Positions 8,365 through 16,124 of a DNA stretch of 52,015 nucleotides are shown piece after piece. The stretch comes from Lysobacterales bacterium (GTDB taxonomy: Bacteria; Pseudomonadota; Gammaproteobacteria; Xanthomonadales; Xanthomonadaceae). Numbering within the stretch: the first letter of the stretch is position 1; every line of letters begins with the position of its first letter. Made by a program: the position numbers and the translations under genes. Under the pieces are notes generated by a model. That model made no database searches. It was not told the origin of the DNA and saw only the letters and a list, made by a program, of their open reading frames with translations. The stretch is taken from positions 1 to 52,015 of the forward strand of contig JAFLDZ010000025.1 of the NCBI GenBank assembly GCA_017302135.1. The letters run 5' to 3'.

Positions 8365-9630
8365 ATGGAAACGATGAATACGAACGCCGACCTGCTCAAA
8401 GAGCTCCGAATCGACCGCAAGGCCGCGCCTTCGCCATCGCGGCGCGGACTGTGGGTGGGGCTGGCGATCGCCGCGATCATCGCCCTGATCATCGTTGCGG
8501 TGGTGTTCCTGCGCTCAGGCCGCCAAGGCATCGAGGTGCAGACCTCGGAAGTGACCGCCATCGGCAATGGCGGCAGTGGCACGACGGTACTGGATGCGAC
8601 CGGTTATGTGGTCGCGCGGCGGATGGCGACCGTCTCCTCGAAGATCACCGGGCGCGTCCGCGAAATCCTGATCGAGGAAGGCCAGCGCGTCGAGGCCGGT
8701 CAGATCATGGCCACGCTCGATCCGGTCGATGCCGATGCCCAGCGTGCGCTCGCCTATTCGCAGCTGGAAGCGGCACGCAGCCAGACCGGCAGTCTGCAGG
8801 CGCAGTTGAAGGAAGCGGAGGCGAACGCCTCGCGGCTGGGCCAGTTGGTCGGACAGAAGCTGGTCTCGCGCCAGCAGTACGAACAGGCCATCGCCGCCCG
8901 CGACTCGCTGCGCGCGCAGTTGGATGCCGCCAGATACAACACCCAGGTCACGAACGATTCGCTCCACATCGCCGACCTCGGCGTCGACAACACCACCGTG
9001 CGCGCACCGTTCGCGGGAGTCGTGATCGCGAAAGCGGCGCAGCCCGGCGAAATCGTTTCGCCGCTGTCGGCGGGCGGCGGCTTCACCCGCACCGGCATCG
9101 GCACCATCGTCGACATGGATTCGCTGGAAGTGGAAGTCGATGTCGGCGAGTCCTTCATCGGCCGCGTGCAACCGAAGATGCCGATCGAAGCGACGTTGAA
9201 CGCTTATCCGGACTGGAAAATCCCCGGCGAAGTCATCGCAATCATCCCCACTGCGGATCGCGGCAAGGCGACCGTGAAGGTCCGCGTCGCGTTGAATCAG
9301 CGCGACGCCAGGATCGTGCCGGACATGGGCGTGCGCGTGAGCTTCATGGAAGCCGCCAAACCCGCAGCCGCGACCACGGCCAAGCCCGGCGTGCTCGCAC
9401 CGGGCGCCGCGATCGTCTCCCGCGACGATGCGGAGGTTGCGTTCGTGGTCGAAGGCGACACCGCCAGACAGCGCACGCTCAAGCTGGGTCGCACGCTCGG
9501 CGACGATCGCGAAGTGCTCGAAGGGCTGAACGGCGGCGACATGGTCGTGCTCGATCCGCCGGATACGCTCGTCGATGGCGCAAGGATCCGCGTGACGCCT
9601 GCCGACAGCGCAGACGCCGAAGAGGAATGA
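8365..9630 (+). CDS. HlyD/MacA-family efflux periplasmic adaptor
   Basis: About 421 residues from ATG 8365; ATG 8374, three codons later and preceded by GGAAA, is equally possible. A short cytosolic N-terminus (LLKELRIDRKAAP) is followed by one transmembrane helix (about 29-52). Then comes a membrane-fusion architecture: beta-barrel strand TTVLDATGYV, lipoyl half GRVREILIEEGQRVEAGQIMATLDP, an alpha-helical coiled hairpin rich in Ala/Gln (about 115-190), the second lipoyl half VRAPFAGVVIAKAAQPGEIVSP, and a barrel and membrane-proximal domain to the end. It would link the inner-membrane ABC pump encoded by the next genes to an outer-membrane channel, which is not encoded here. Confidence 0.9.
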   Translation: METMNTNADLLKELRIDRKAAPSPSRRGLWVGLAIAAIIALIIVAVVFLRSGRQGIEVQTSEVTAIGNGGSGTTVLDATGYVVARRMATVSSKITGRVREILIEEGQRVEAGQIMATLDPVDADAQRALAYSQLEAARSQTGSLQAQLKEAEANASRLGQLVGQKLVSRQQYEQAIAARDSLRAQLDAARYNTQVTNDSLHIADLGVDNTTVRAPFAGVVIAKAAQPGEIVSPLSAGGGFTRTGIGTIVDMDSLEVEVDVGESFIGRVQPKMPIEATLNAYPDWKIPGEVIAIIPTADRGKATVKVRVALNQRDARIVPDMGVRVSFMEAAKPAAATTAKPGVLAPGAAIVSRDDAEVAFVVEGDTARQRTLKLGRTLGDDREVLEGLNGGDMVVLDPPDTLVDGARIRVTPADSADAEEE

Positions 9631-9697
9631 CGCAACCTGTTCCACACCGCTGCAGATCCGCTCCTGCACAACCGTTCAACACATGAGGATTCCGTCG

Positions 9698-10387
9698 ATG
9701 GACGCTCTGGTTTCGCTCCGCAACCTCACCAAAACCTACCAGCGCGGCGCCGAAAAAGTCGAAGTGCTGCACGGCATCGATCTGGATATTCCCAAAGGCG
9801 ACTTCGTGGCGCTGATGGGGCCATCGGGCTCCGGCAAGACCACCCTGCTCAACCTCATCGGCGGGCTGGACTCGCCCACCGGCGGCGAGATCACGGTGGA
9901 CGGCTCGCGCATCGACCAGATGCGTTCCGGCCAGCTTTCGGAATGGCGCAGCAACCATGTCGGTTTCGTCTTCCAGTTCTACAACCTGATGCCGAACCTG
10001 AGTGCGCAGAAGAACGTCGAGCTGCCGCTGCTGCTGACCAATCTCAATGCCGCGCATCGCAAGCGCAACGCCGAGATCGCGCTGCAGCTGGTCGGCCTGG
10101 CGGACCGCGGCAAGCATCGCCCGAACGAACTCTCGGGCGGCCAGCAGCAGCGCGTGGCGATCGCGCGCGCGATCGTCTCGGACCCGACCCTGCTGATCTG
10201 CGACGAGCCCACCGGCGACCTCGATCGCCAGTCGGCGGAGGAAATCCTGACCCTCCTCCAGTCGCTCAATCGCGACCACGGCAAAACCATCGTCATGGTC
10301 ACCCACGACCCCAAGGCTGCGGATCACGCGCGCCGCACCATCCACCTCGACAAGGGCACGTTCGCAGACAACGGCGCGGGACACTGA
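9698..10387 (+). CDS. MacB/LolD-type ABC transporter ATP-binding protein
   Basis: A 229-residue ATPase. The ATG at 9698 follows a GAGGA by eight bases and is preferred to ATG 9683, which adds five residues. Motifs: Walker A GPSGSGKTT, Q-loop VGFVFQFYNLMPNLSAQKNVELPL (typical of the LolD/MacB group), signature LSGGQQQRVAIARAI, Walker B LLICDEPTGDLD and H-loop VMVTHDP. It sits between the adaptor (67 bases upstream) and the first permease (37 bases downstream) and powers this exporter. Confidence 0.95.
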   Translation: MDALVSLRNLTKTYQRGAEKVEVLHGIDLDIPKGDFVALMGPSGSGKTTLLNLIGGLDSPTGGEITVDGSRIDQMRSGQLSEWRSNHVGFVFQFYNLMPNLSAQKNVELPLLLTNLNAAHRKRNAEIALQLVGLADRGKHRPNELSGGQQQRVAIARAIVSDPTLLICDEPTGDLDRQSAEEILTLLQSLNRDHGKTIVMVTHDPKAADHARRTIHLDKGTFADNGAGH

Positions 10388-10424
10388 TGCCGGTGCGTCC
10401 GTTCACGATTTTCACGAGGTCGCC

Positions 10425-11582
10425 ATGAAATATCTTCATCTGATCTGGGCCGCGCTGTTCCGCAGCAAGACCCGCACGCTGCTGACGCTGTTGTCGGTGG
10501 TCGCCGCCTTCCTGCTGTTCGGGATGCTCGATTCCGTCCGTGTCGCCTTCAACTCCGGCGGCGCCGTCGCCGGCGCCAATCGCATGATCGTCTCATCGCG
10601 GCTGTCGATCACGCAGATGCTGCCCTACAGCCTGCTGTCGCAGATCGAGGCCACGCCCGGGGTGAAAAAAACGTCCTATGCGGCGTGGTTCGGCGGCATC
10701 TATCGGGACCCGCAGAATTTCTTTCCGAATTTCTCGATTGGACCGAATTTTCTCGATCTGTATCCGGAATACGTCCTGCCCGCGTCGCAACGCAAGGCAT
10801 TCGCCGCCGATCGCAGCGGCGCGATCGTCGGCGAGACGCTGGCCAAACGCCATGGATGGAAGATCGGCGACACCATTCCGCTGCAGGCGACGATCTTTCC
10901 CCAGAAAGGCAGCAACGCCTGGCCGCTGAAACTCTCCGGTATCTTCACGGTCACGGACAGCAAGCGCAAAGGCGAGGAAAACCAGCTCTGGTTCCACTGG
11001 AAGTACTTCGACGAATCCAACGATTACGTGAAGAGCCGGGTCGGCTGGTACGTCGTCGCGCTCGACTCGCCCGACAACGCGGACCGCGTGGCCAAGGCGA
11101 TCGATGCGCTCTCGGCCAACTCGGACCACGAAACCAAGACCCAGACCGAGCAGGCGTTCAACCAGGCTTTCGCCAAGCAGTTCGCCGATATCGGCCTGAT
11201 CGTCACCGCGATCATGGGCGCCGTGTTCTTCACCCTGTTGCTGCTGACCGGCAACACCATGGCTCAGGCCGTGCGCGAGCGAATTCCCGAATTGGCGGTG
11301 CTGAAGACGATCGGCTTTTCCAACCGCAGCGTGCTCTGGCTGGTCCTGGCCGAAGCGGTGCTGCTGATCGTCATCGGCGGCTGCATCGGCCTCGGCATCG
11401 CTGCGATGCTGATGCCCATCATCAGTGCGGCCAGCAACGGCATCATCCAGCTTCCGACCGTGCCTGCGCAGACATGGGGCATCGGTCTGCTGCTGATGCT
11501 GGCGATCGGCGTGACCGTCGGCCTGTTGCCCGCGCTGCGCGCCATGCGCCTGAACATCGTCGACGCCCTTGCCGGACGTTGA
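10425..11582 (+). CDS. FtsX/MacB-family ABC transporter permease (first of two)
   Basis: A 385-residue permease with the MacB layout: an N-terminal transmembrane helix (about 17-35), a periplasmic MacB_PCD-like region (about 45-255), and three C-terminal helices (about 262-285, 310-335, 350-372) in the FtsX core domain. The cytosolic coupling segment RERIPELAVLKTIGFSNRSVL is typical. It is separated from the next permease by 15 bases. Two different permeases probably make a heterodimeric pump with the single ATPase. Confidence 0.92.
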   Translation: MKYLHLIWAALFRSKTRTLLTLLSVVAAFLLFGMLDSVRVAFNSGGAVAGANRMIVSSRLSITQMLPYSLLSQIEATPGVKKTSYAAWFGGIYRDPQNFFPNFSIGPNFLDLYPEYVLPASQRKAFAADRSGAIVGETLAKRHGWKIGDTIPLQATIFPQKGSNAWPLKLSGIFTVTDSKRKGEENQLWFHWKYFDESNDYVKSRVGWYVVALDSPDNADRVAKAIDALSANSDHETKTQTEQAFNQAFAKQFADIGLIVTAIMGAVFFTLLLLTGNTMAQAVRERIPELAVLKTIGFSNRSVLWLVLAEAVLLIVIGGCIGLGIAAMLMPIISAASNGIIQLPTVPAQTWGIGLLLMLAIGVTVGLLPALRAMRLNIVDALAGR

Positions 11583-11597
11583 GAGAGGAACACGACC

Positions 11598-12914
11598 ATG
11601 AACCGCATCAAGAAATGGATGGGCAACTTCGGAATTGTGCTGCTGTTGGCGCTCGGTCTCGCCGCGTGGACGATGCTGCCCTGGTACGGCGTGCTCGCCG
11701 CAGTGGTCCTGCTGATCGTCTGGCTGCTGTCGAGCAGGCGCGGTCAGCAAACGCTGGCGGTAGCCGGTATCGGCATCAGCAGTCTGCCGCAGCGCTGGGG
11801 CGCTTCCAGCGTCATCGTCATCGGCATCGCTGGCGTGGTCGGTGTGCTGGTCGCGATGCTGGCGATGGGCGAAGGCTTTCAAGCCACGCTCAAAGGCACC
11901 GGCAGCGACGATCGCGCGATCATTCTGCGCGGCGGTTCGCAGGCCGAAACCAATTCGGTGATCGGCCGCGACCAGGTTCCGCTGATCTCATCCCTGGCCG
12001 GCATCGCCACCGGCAAGAACGGCAGACCGCTGGTATCCCCGGAGCTGTCGCAGGTGGTGAATCTGCCGAGCCGCAGCGACGGTACCGACGCCAATGCGCA
12101 GTTGCGCGGCGTCGGCGAGCAGGGATGGGAATTGCGCCCGCAGATGAAAATCGTCGAGGGCCGCAAGTTTTCCGCAGGCCTGCGCGAACTCGTCGTCGGC
12201 CAAGGCGCGATGAACCAGTTCCGCGGCATCCGCGTCGGCGAACGCATCACGCTCGCCAACCAGAGCTGGACCGTGGTCGGCAAATTCGCCAGCGGCGACT
12301 CGCACGACTCCGAATTGTGGGCCGACAGCGAGGTGCTGGCTTCCACCTACAATCGCCAGAGCTTCCAGTCGGCGACGGTCAAACTGGACGGCAAGCGCGG
12401 ATTCAAGCAGCTCAAGGCCGCACTCGCCGCCGACCCGAGGCTCAAGCTCGACGTCCTCACCACACGCGAGTACTACGGCAAACAGTCGGAAGGTCTGACC
12501 AAGCTGATCAAGATCCTCGGTATCGTCATCGGCACGATCATGGCGATTGGCGCTGTCTTCGGTGCGCTCAACACGATGTTCGCTGCGGTCGCGGGACGGG
12601 CGCGCGAGATCGCGACCATGCGTGCGCTCGGTTTCCGCGGCGTGCCGGTGGTGATCGCGGTGATGTTGGAGACGATGCTGCTGGCCCTGCTCGGCGGCCT
12701 GCTTGGCGCATTCATCGCCTGGCTCGTGTTCAACGGCTATCAGGTGTCCACCCTGGGCAGCAATTTCAGCCAGGTGGTCTTCCAGTTCAAGGTGTCGCCG
12801 GAACTGCTGTGGACCGGGTTGAAGTGGGCACTGGGCATCGGCCTGGTCGGTGGTCTGTTTCCCGCGCTGCGCGCTGCGCGCCAACCGGTCACCGACGCGC
12901 TGCGCGGCGCGTGA
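11598..12914 (+). CDS. FtsX/MacB-family ABC transporter permease (second of two)
   Basis: A 438-residue permease. It has two N-terminal hydrophobic segments before the MacB_PCD-like periplasmic domain, one more than its partner, then the FtsX core with IKILGIVIGTIMAIGAVFGA, the coupling segment GRAREIATMRALGFRGVPVV and the closing ALRAARQPVTDALRG. GAGAGG lies upstream of the ATG. It is the last gene of the adaptor-ATPase-permease-permease operon, which ends at the terminator at 13029-13060. Confidence 0.92.
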   Translation: MNRIKKWMGNFGIVLLLALGLAAWTMLPWYGVLAAVVLLIVWLLSSRRGQQTLAVAGIGISSLPQRWGASSVIVIGIAGVVGVLVAMLAMGEGFQATLKGTGSDDRAIILRGGSQAETNSVIGRDQVPLISSLAGIATGKNGRPLVSPELSQVVNLPSRSDGTDANAQLRGVGEQGWELRPQMKIVEGRKFSAGLRELVVGQGAMNQFRGIRVGERITLANQSWTVVGKFASGDSHDSELWADSEVLASTYNRQSFQSATVKLDGKRGFKQLKAALAADPRLKLDVLTTREYYGKQSEGLTKLIKILGIVIGTIMAIGAVFGALNTMFAAVAGRAREIATMRALGFRGVPVVIAVMLETMLLALLGGLLGAFIAWLVFNGYQVSTLGSNFSQVVFQFKVSPELLWTGLKWALGIGLVGGLFPALRAARQPVTDALRGA

Positions 12915-12944
12915 TTCGCGATGCCTGACTCGCTGGGCATGCCC

Positions 12945-12978
12945 GCGATGCATGCCTGCGATGCATGCTTGCGATGCA
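12945..12978. repeat. 13-bp tandem repeat
   Basis: The unit GCGATGCATGC(C/T)T occurs at 12945-12957 and 12958-12970, followed by eight bases of a third copy (12971-12978). Each unit contains the palindrome ATGCAT. It lies between the exporter operon and its terminator; the function is unknown. Confidence 0.7.
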
Positions 12979-13028
12979 ATATCCGCCCGCTTCGTTTTCC
13001 CACATCGCGGCAGCCGTTCATGGCCTGC

Positions 13029-13060
13029 AAACGCCCGGCTCCGGCCGGGCGTTTTGTTTT
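13029..13060 (+). terminator. Rho-independent terminator of the MacAB-like operon
   Basis: AAACGCCCGGC (13029-13039), loop TCCG, GCCGGGCGTTT (13044-13054), then GTTTT. The 11-bp GC-rich stem with a T-run lies 115 bases after the last permease gene. The A-run on the other side lets it also serve the convergent rarD operon. Confidence 0.9.
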
Positions 13061-13091
13061 CGAGTCATGTTTTTCGGATCATGCTTTCGGA

Positions 13092-13994
13092 TCAGCCCGC
13101 CGCCGATCGTCGCGCGCGCCGCAGACTGTCGAACGCGAAGATCGCCAATGCGATCCAGATGACGACGAAACCGATCGCGCGGTCGCGGTCGAAAGTTTCG
13201 CGGAATACCAGCACGCCGATCAGGAACTGCATGGTCGGGGCTACATATTGCATCAGTCCGATGGTCGACAGCGGCACGCGCCGGACCGCGAACGAGAACG
13301 CGATCAGCGGCAGCGCGGTCAGCGCGCCGCCGAAGATCAGCAGCGCATCGACGGTGAATCCCCACGTGCCGAAGAAGCCGCCCTGCCCGCTGGTTTCCAT
13401 CCACAGCAGATAGGCGAGCGCCGGCAGCAGCAGCACCGAGTTCTCGAAGCCGAGCCCGGTCACCGAATCGACCGCTGCGAGTTTGCGGATCACGCCGTAA
13501 AGCCCGAACGATCCGGCCAATGCCAGCGCGATCCACGGAAAACTGCCGTAGTTGAAGGTCAACCAGAGCACGCCAGCGGCGGTGATGGCGACCGACAGCC
13601 ACTGGGTCGGATTCAGGCGTTCGCGCAGGAAAAGCGTGCCGATCACCACATTGAGCAGCGGATTGATGAAATACCCGAGACTGCTTTCGACCACGTGCCC
13701 GGCGTTCACCGCCCAGATGTACAGGCCCCAGTTGATCCCGATGCACAGGCCGCTGAGCGTCAGCATCGCGGCGAGCCGCGGTTTGGCGATGATCGCGGCG
13801 AACCAGCCGCGCCCACGCGACCACAGCAGCCACAGCGCGACCAGCACCGCGCTCCACAGCACGCGATGCGCCACGATCTGCAGCGACGGCACCGCCTTGA
13901 GCAAATGCCAGTACAGCGGCATCAGGCCCCACAGCACGAACGCACTGGCGGCGATCGACAGCCCTTTGCGATCCAGTCCCTGCTCCGGCGTCAT
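13092..13994 (-). CDS. rarD: EamA-family transporter RarD
   Basis: A 300-residue inner-membrane protein with ten predicted helices in two EamA repeats. The N-terminal ALWG-type segment FVLWGLMPLYWHLLKAVPS and RVLWS, then INWGLYIWAVNAGHVVESSLGYFINPL, are hallmarks of the RarD subfamily. The length matches the family. The physiological substrate of RarD proteins is not established. Its start overlaps the end of the next EamA gene by four bases, so the two permeases are co-translated. Confidence 0.9.
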   Translation of the reverse strand: MTPEQGLDRKGLSIAASAFVLWGLMPLYWHLLKAVPSLQIVAHRVLWSAVLVALWLLWSRGRGWFAAIIAKPRLAAMLTLSGLCIGINWGLYIWAVNAGHVVESSLGYFINPLLNVVIGTLFLRERLNPTQWLSVAITAAGVLWLTFNYGSFPWIALALAGSFGLYGVIRKLAAVDSVTGLGFENSVLLLPALAYLLWMETSGQGGFFGTWGFTVDALLIFGGALTALPLIAFSFAVRRVPLSTIGLMQYVAPTMQFLIGVLVFRETFDRDRAIGFVVIWIALAIFAFDSLRRARRSAAG

Positions 13995-14890
13995 CCGCGC
14001 GCTTTCGCCCGGCTGATCGCGGCCACGCCGACCAGGATCACCGCCAATGCGCCGAGATCGTGCAAGCCGAAATGCTCATTTCCCAGCCATGCGCCCAGCA
14101 TCACCGCGATCGGCGGATTGACATAGGCGTAGCTCGATGCCAAGGCCGGGCGCACATGGTTCAACAGCCAGATGTAGGCGCCGAAGCCGCCGATGGAGCC
14201 GAAGATCGCGAGATAGATCAACGCTGCGGTGCCCTGCGTGGTCGGCGCGGCAGGCAGGCGCTCGCCCATCGCCAGACCGAGCGCGATCAGCATCGCCCCG
14301 CCGCAGAGCATCTGCGTGGCTGCGGCCATGAACGGCGACGGCAGATCGCGACCGCGCGACCACACCGAGCCGAACGCCCAGGCGATCGGTGCGATCAGCA
14401 GCAGGGTCAGGCCGCGCGGCGTGGACGACAGACTGCTGCCGGCGTTGAGCCAGAGCACACCGATGAAACCGATGCCGATGCCGAGCCATTCGCCGCGACT
14501 CGGATGACGGCCGGACATCGCCCCGAACAGTCCCATCCACAGCGGCATCGACGCGATCGCGATGGCCGCAAGCCCGGACGACACGTCCTCCTCCGCCAAC
14601 ACCACCATGCCGTTGCCGAGCAGCATCATCAACAGGCCCATCACTGCGATCGACGGCCACTGTGCGCGGGTCGGCGCGGGCACGCCGCGCCAGCGCAGCA
14701 CCGCGTACATCAACCCGCCCGCCACCAGCATGCGTCCGCCGGCCACCGCCAGCAGCGGCGGCCAGCCGCCTTCCAGCGCGAAACGGATACCGAGATAGGT
14801 CGAGCCCCAGATGAGATATACCGCCGTCAGCGCAAGCGCGACGGCGAACGTGGAGGCAGGACGCGGGTCGCCCGCGGATGGAGTGGCCAT
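13991..14890 (-). CDS. EamA-family drug/metabolite exporter (YedA-like)
   Basis: A 299-residue membrane protein with ten helices. VYLIWGSTYLGIRFALEG and WPPLLAVAGGRMLVAGG near the start, AEEDVSSGLAAIAIASMPLWMGLFGA in the middle and VNPPIAVMLGAWLGNEHFG in the second repeat are typical of YedA/RhaT-like EamA exporters. The ATG at 14890 was chosen because the preceding in-frame 22 codons lack membrane-protein or family character. It overlaps rarD by four bases as the first gene of a two-gene operon. The substrate is unknown; amino acids or metabolites are exported by relatives. Confidence 0.88.
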   Translation of the reverse strand: MATPSAGDPRPASTFAVALALTAVYLIWGSTYLGIRFALEGGWPPLLAVAGGRMLVAGGLMYAVLRWRGVPAPTRAQWPSIAVMGLLMMLLGNGMVVLAEEDVSSGLAAIAIASMPLWMGLFGAMSGRHPSRGEWLGIGIGFIGVLWLNAGSSLSSTPRGLTLLLIAPIAWAFGSVWSRGRDLPSPFMAAATQMLCGGAMLIALGLAMGERLPAAPTTQGTAALIYLAIFGSIGGFGAYIWLLNHVRPALASSYAYVNPPIAVMLGAWLGNEHFGLHDLGALAVILVGVAAISRAKARG

Positions 14891-15033
14891 CGCAGTGCTC
14901 GAAAAGAAAATGGGGGAAATTGAAGACGTGTCGCTGCGCCGCAGAGACCGGACCATTCTACGCCTGCGCTTCTGCCGATTGGCCCGCGTCGCGGAACATA
15001 GTAAAGCGTTTCGTCGCGATGCCCAGCGCTTGC

Positions 15034-15126
15034 AGGAGCGACTTCAGTCGCGAAACCGACCGAATTGCAGCCGCGACGTCGACTGCGATCTGAAACAACG
15101 CATGTTTCGCGACTGAAGTCGCTCCT
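15034..15126. repeat. Perfect 23-bp inverted repeat
   Basis: The arms 15034-15056 and 15104-15126 are exact reverse complements over 23 bases with a 47-base spacer. The core GGAGCGACTTCAGTCGCG is a dispersed intergenic repeat familiar from xanthomonad genomes. It lies upstream of the EamA operon and downstream of the Ada/Ogt gene. A half-copy remnant (GCAGGAGCGACTTT) occurs near 41303. Confidence 0.85.
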
Positions 15127-15141
15127 ACGAAAACACGCGGC

Positions 15142-15984
15142 CTATCGGGCGCCGATGACTTCGCGCCGGAGCAACTGCTGCTTCAACGCCAACCCCCAGC
15201 GATACCCGCCCAGCGAACCGTCGCCACGGATCACCCGATGACAGGGGACCACGATTGCGACGCGGTTGTGGGCGCAGGCGCTGGCGACCGCACGCGCGGC
15301 TTTCGGCGCATCCAGCGATGCGGCGAGTTCGGCATAGCTGCGGGTTTCGCCTGCGGGAATCTTCATCAGCGCATCCCAGACCCGTTTCTGGAACGCGGTG
15401 CCGATCAGATCGACCGGAATCCTGTCGGACGCCGGCATCCGTTTGCCGGCAAGCGCATCGGCGACCGCACGTACGCGCGGCGCCAGGAATTCGTCGCGCC
15501 CGGCATCGACCTGCTGCAGCTTCGCGCGCGGAAATTCGGCGTGCAGCTTGCGCACCAGCGCATCGACATCGTCGCCCAGCTCGACCATGCAGATGCCGCG
15601 CGCGGTGGTCGCCACCATCGCCTCTCCCAGCGCGGTCGCAACGATGCTCCAGCGGATCTCCTCGCCGCCGCCGCCGGCGCGATAGCGAGCGGGCGTCATG
15701 CCGAGCTTCGCGGCGCCGGTCTCGTACACCCGCGACGGCGAGCCGTAGCCGGCGTCGTACAGCGCCGCGCTGACGTCGCGGCCGTCTTTCAATGCGGATT
15801 TCAGTGCGCCGAGTTTGCGCTGGGCGAGATACTCGGCCGGGCTCAGACCGAAACGCGCACGGAAACGGCGCTGCAGATGCGAAGCGCTGAGACCGACCGC
15901 CGCCGACAGTTCGGCGAGCGCCGGTTCGCCGGCATCCAGCAGTTCGCGGGCGTGTTCGAGCGGGTCGTGGGTGATATTGCGCAT
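15142..15984 (-). CDS. AraC-type regulator fused to O6-methylguanine-DNA methyltransferase (Ada/Ogt-like)
   Basis: A 280-residue protein. Residues about 5-105 are an AraC-type double helix-turn-helix (AVGLSASHLQRRFRARFGLS, ALYDAGYGSPSRVYE, GMTPARYRAGG). Residues about 110-195 are the methyltransferase ribonuclease-like N-domain. Residues about 195-275 hold the DNA-binding/active site domain with GTAFQKRVWDALMKIPAGET and the acceptor cysteine in VVPCHRVI. It removes alkyl groups from O6-guanine by irreversible transfer to that cysteine. The N-terminal Ada zinc domain that senses phosphotriester damage is absent, so control would differ from E. coli Ada. It is a single gene bounded by the repeat at 15034-15126 and the terminator at 16075-16102. 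Confidence 0.9.
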   Translation of the reverse strand: MRNITHDPLEHARELLDAGEPALAELSAAVGLSASHLQRRFRARFGLSPAEYLAQRKLGALKSALKDGRDVSAALYDAGYGSPSRVYETGAAKLGMTPARYRAGGGGEEIRWSIVATALGEAMVATTARGICMVELGDDVDALVRKLHAEFPRAKLQQVDAGRDEFLAPRVRAVADALAGKRMPASDRIPVDLIGTAFQKRVWDALMKIPAGETRSYAELAASLDAPKAARAVASACAHNRVAIVVPCHRVIRGDGSLGGYRWGLALKQQLLRREVIGAR

Positions 15985-16074
15985 GCGGCAGAGACTAGCG
16001 GGCGCTGCGGGTGCCCGCTATCCGATTCTTGCGGCGGCGAAGGCATCCAGAAAGAAAACCCGGATCCCACAAAC

Positions 16075-16102
16075 GGAAACGGACCCTCGCGGGTCCGTTT
16101 CC
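16075..16102 (-). terminator. Terminator downstream of prc
   Basis: GGAAACGGACCC (16075-16086), loop TCGC, and a perfectly paired 12-base right arm (16091-16102), 23 bases beyond the prc stop. The T-run after the stem on the minus strand is short (GTTTG). Confidence 0.75.
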
Positions 16103-16124
16103 TTGTCATCACGGCATCGAACGA

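Noticed and set aside
13029..13060. Riboswitch or structured RNA at the end of the exporter operon
   Set aside because: It is a simple terminator stem with a T-run.
5114..13413. Long open frames antisense to, or in other frames of, the exporter genes, some over 300 codons
   Set aside because: They are shadows of high-GC genes: Arg/His/Gln-rich translations without domains, signal peptides or ribosome sites, overlapping well-supported genes throughout.
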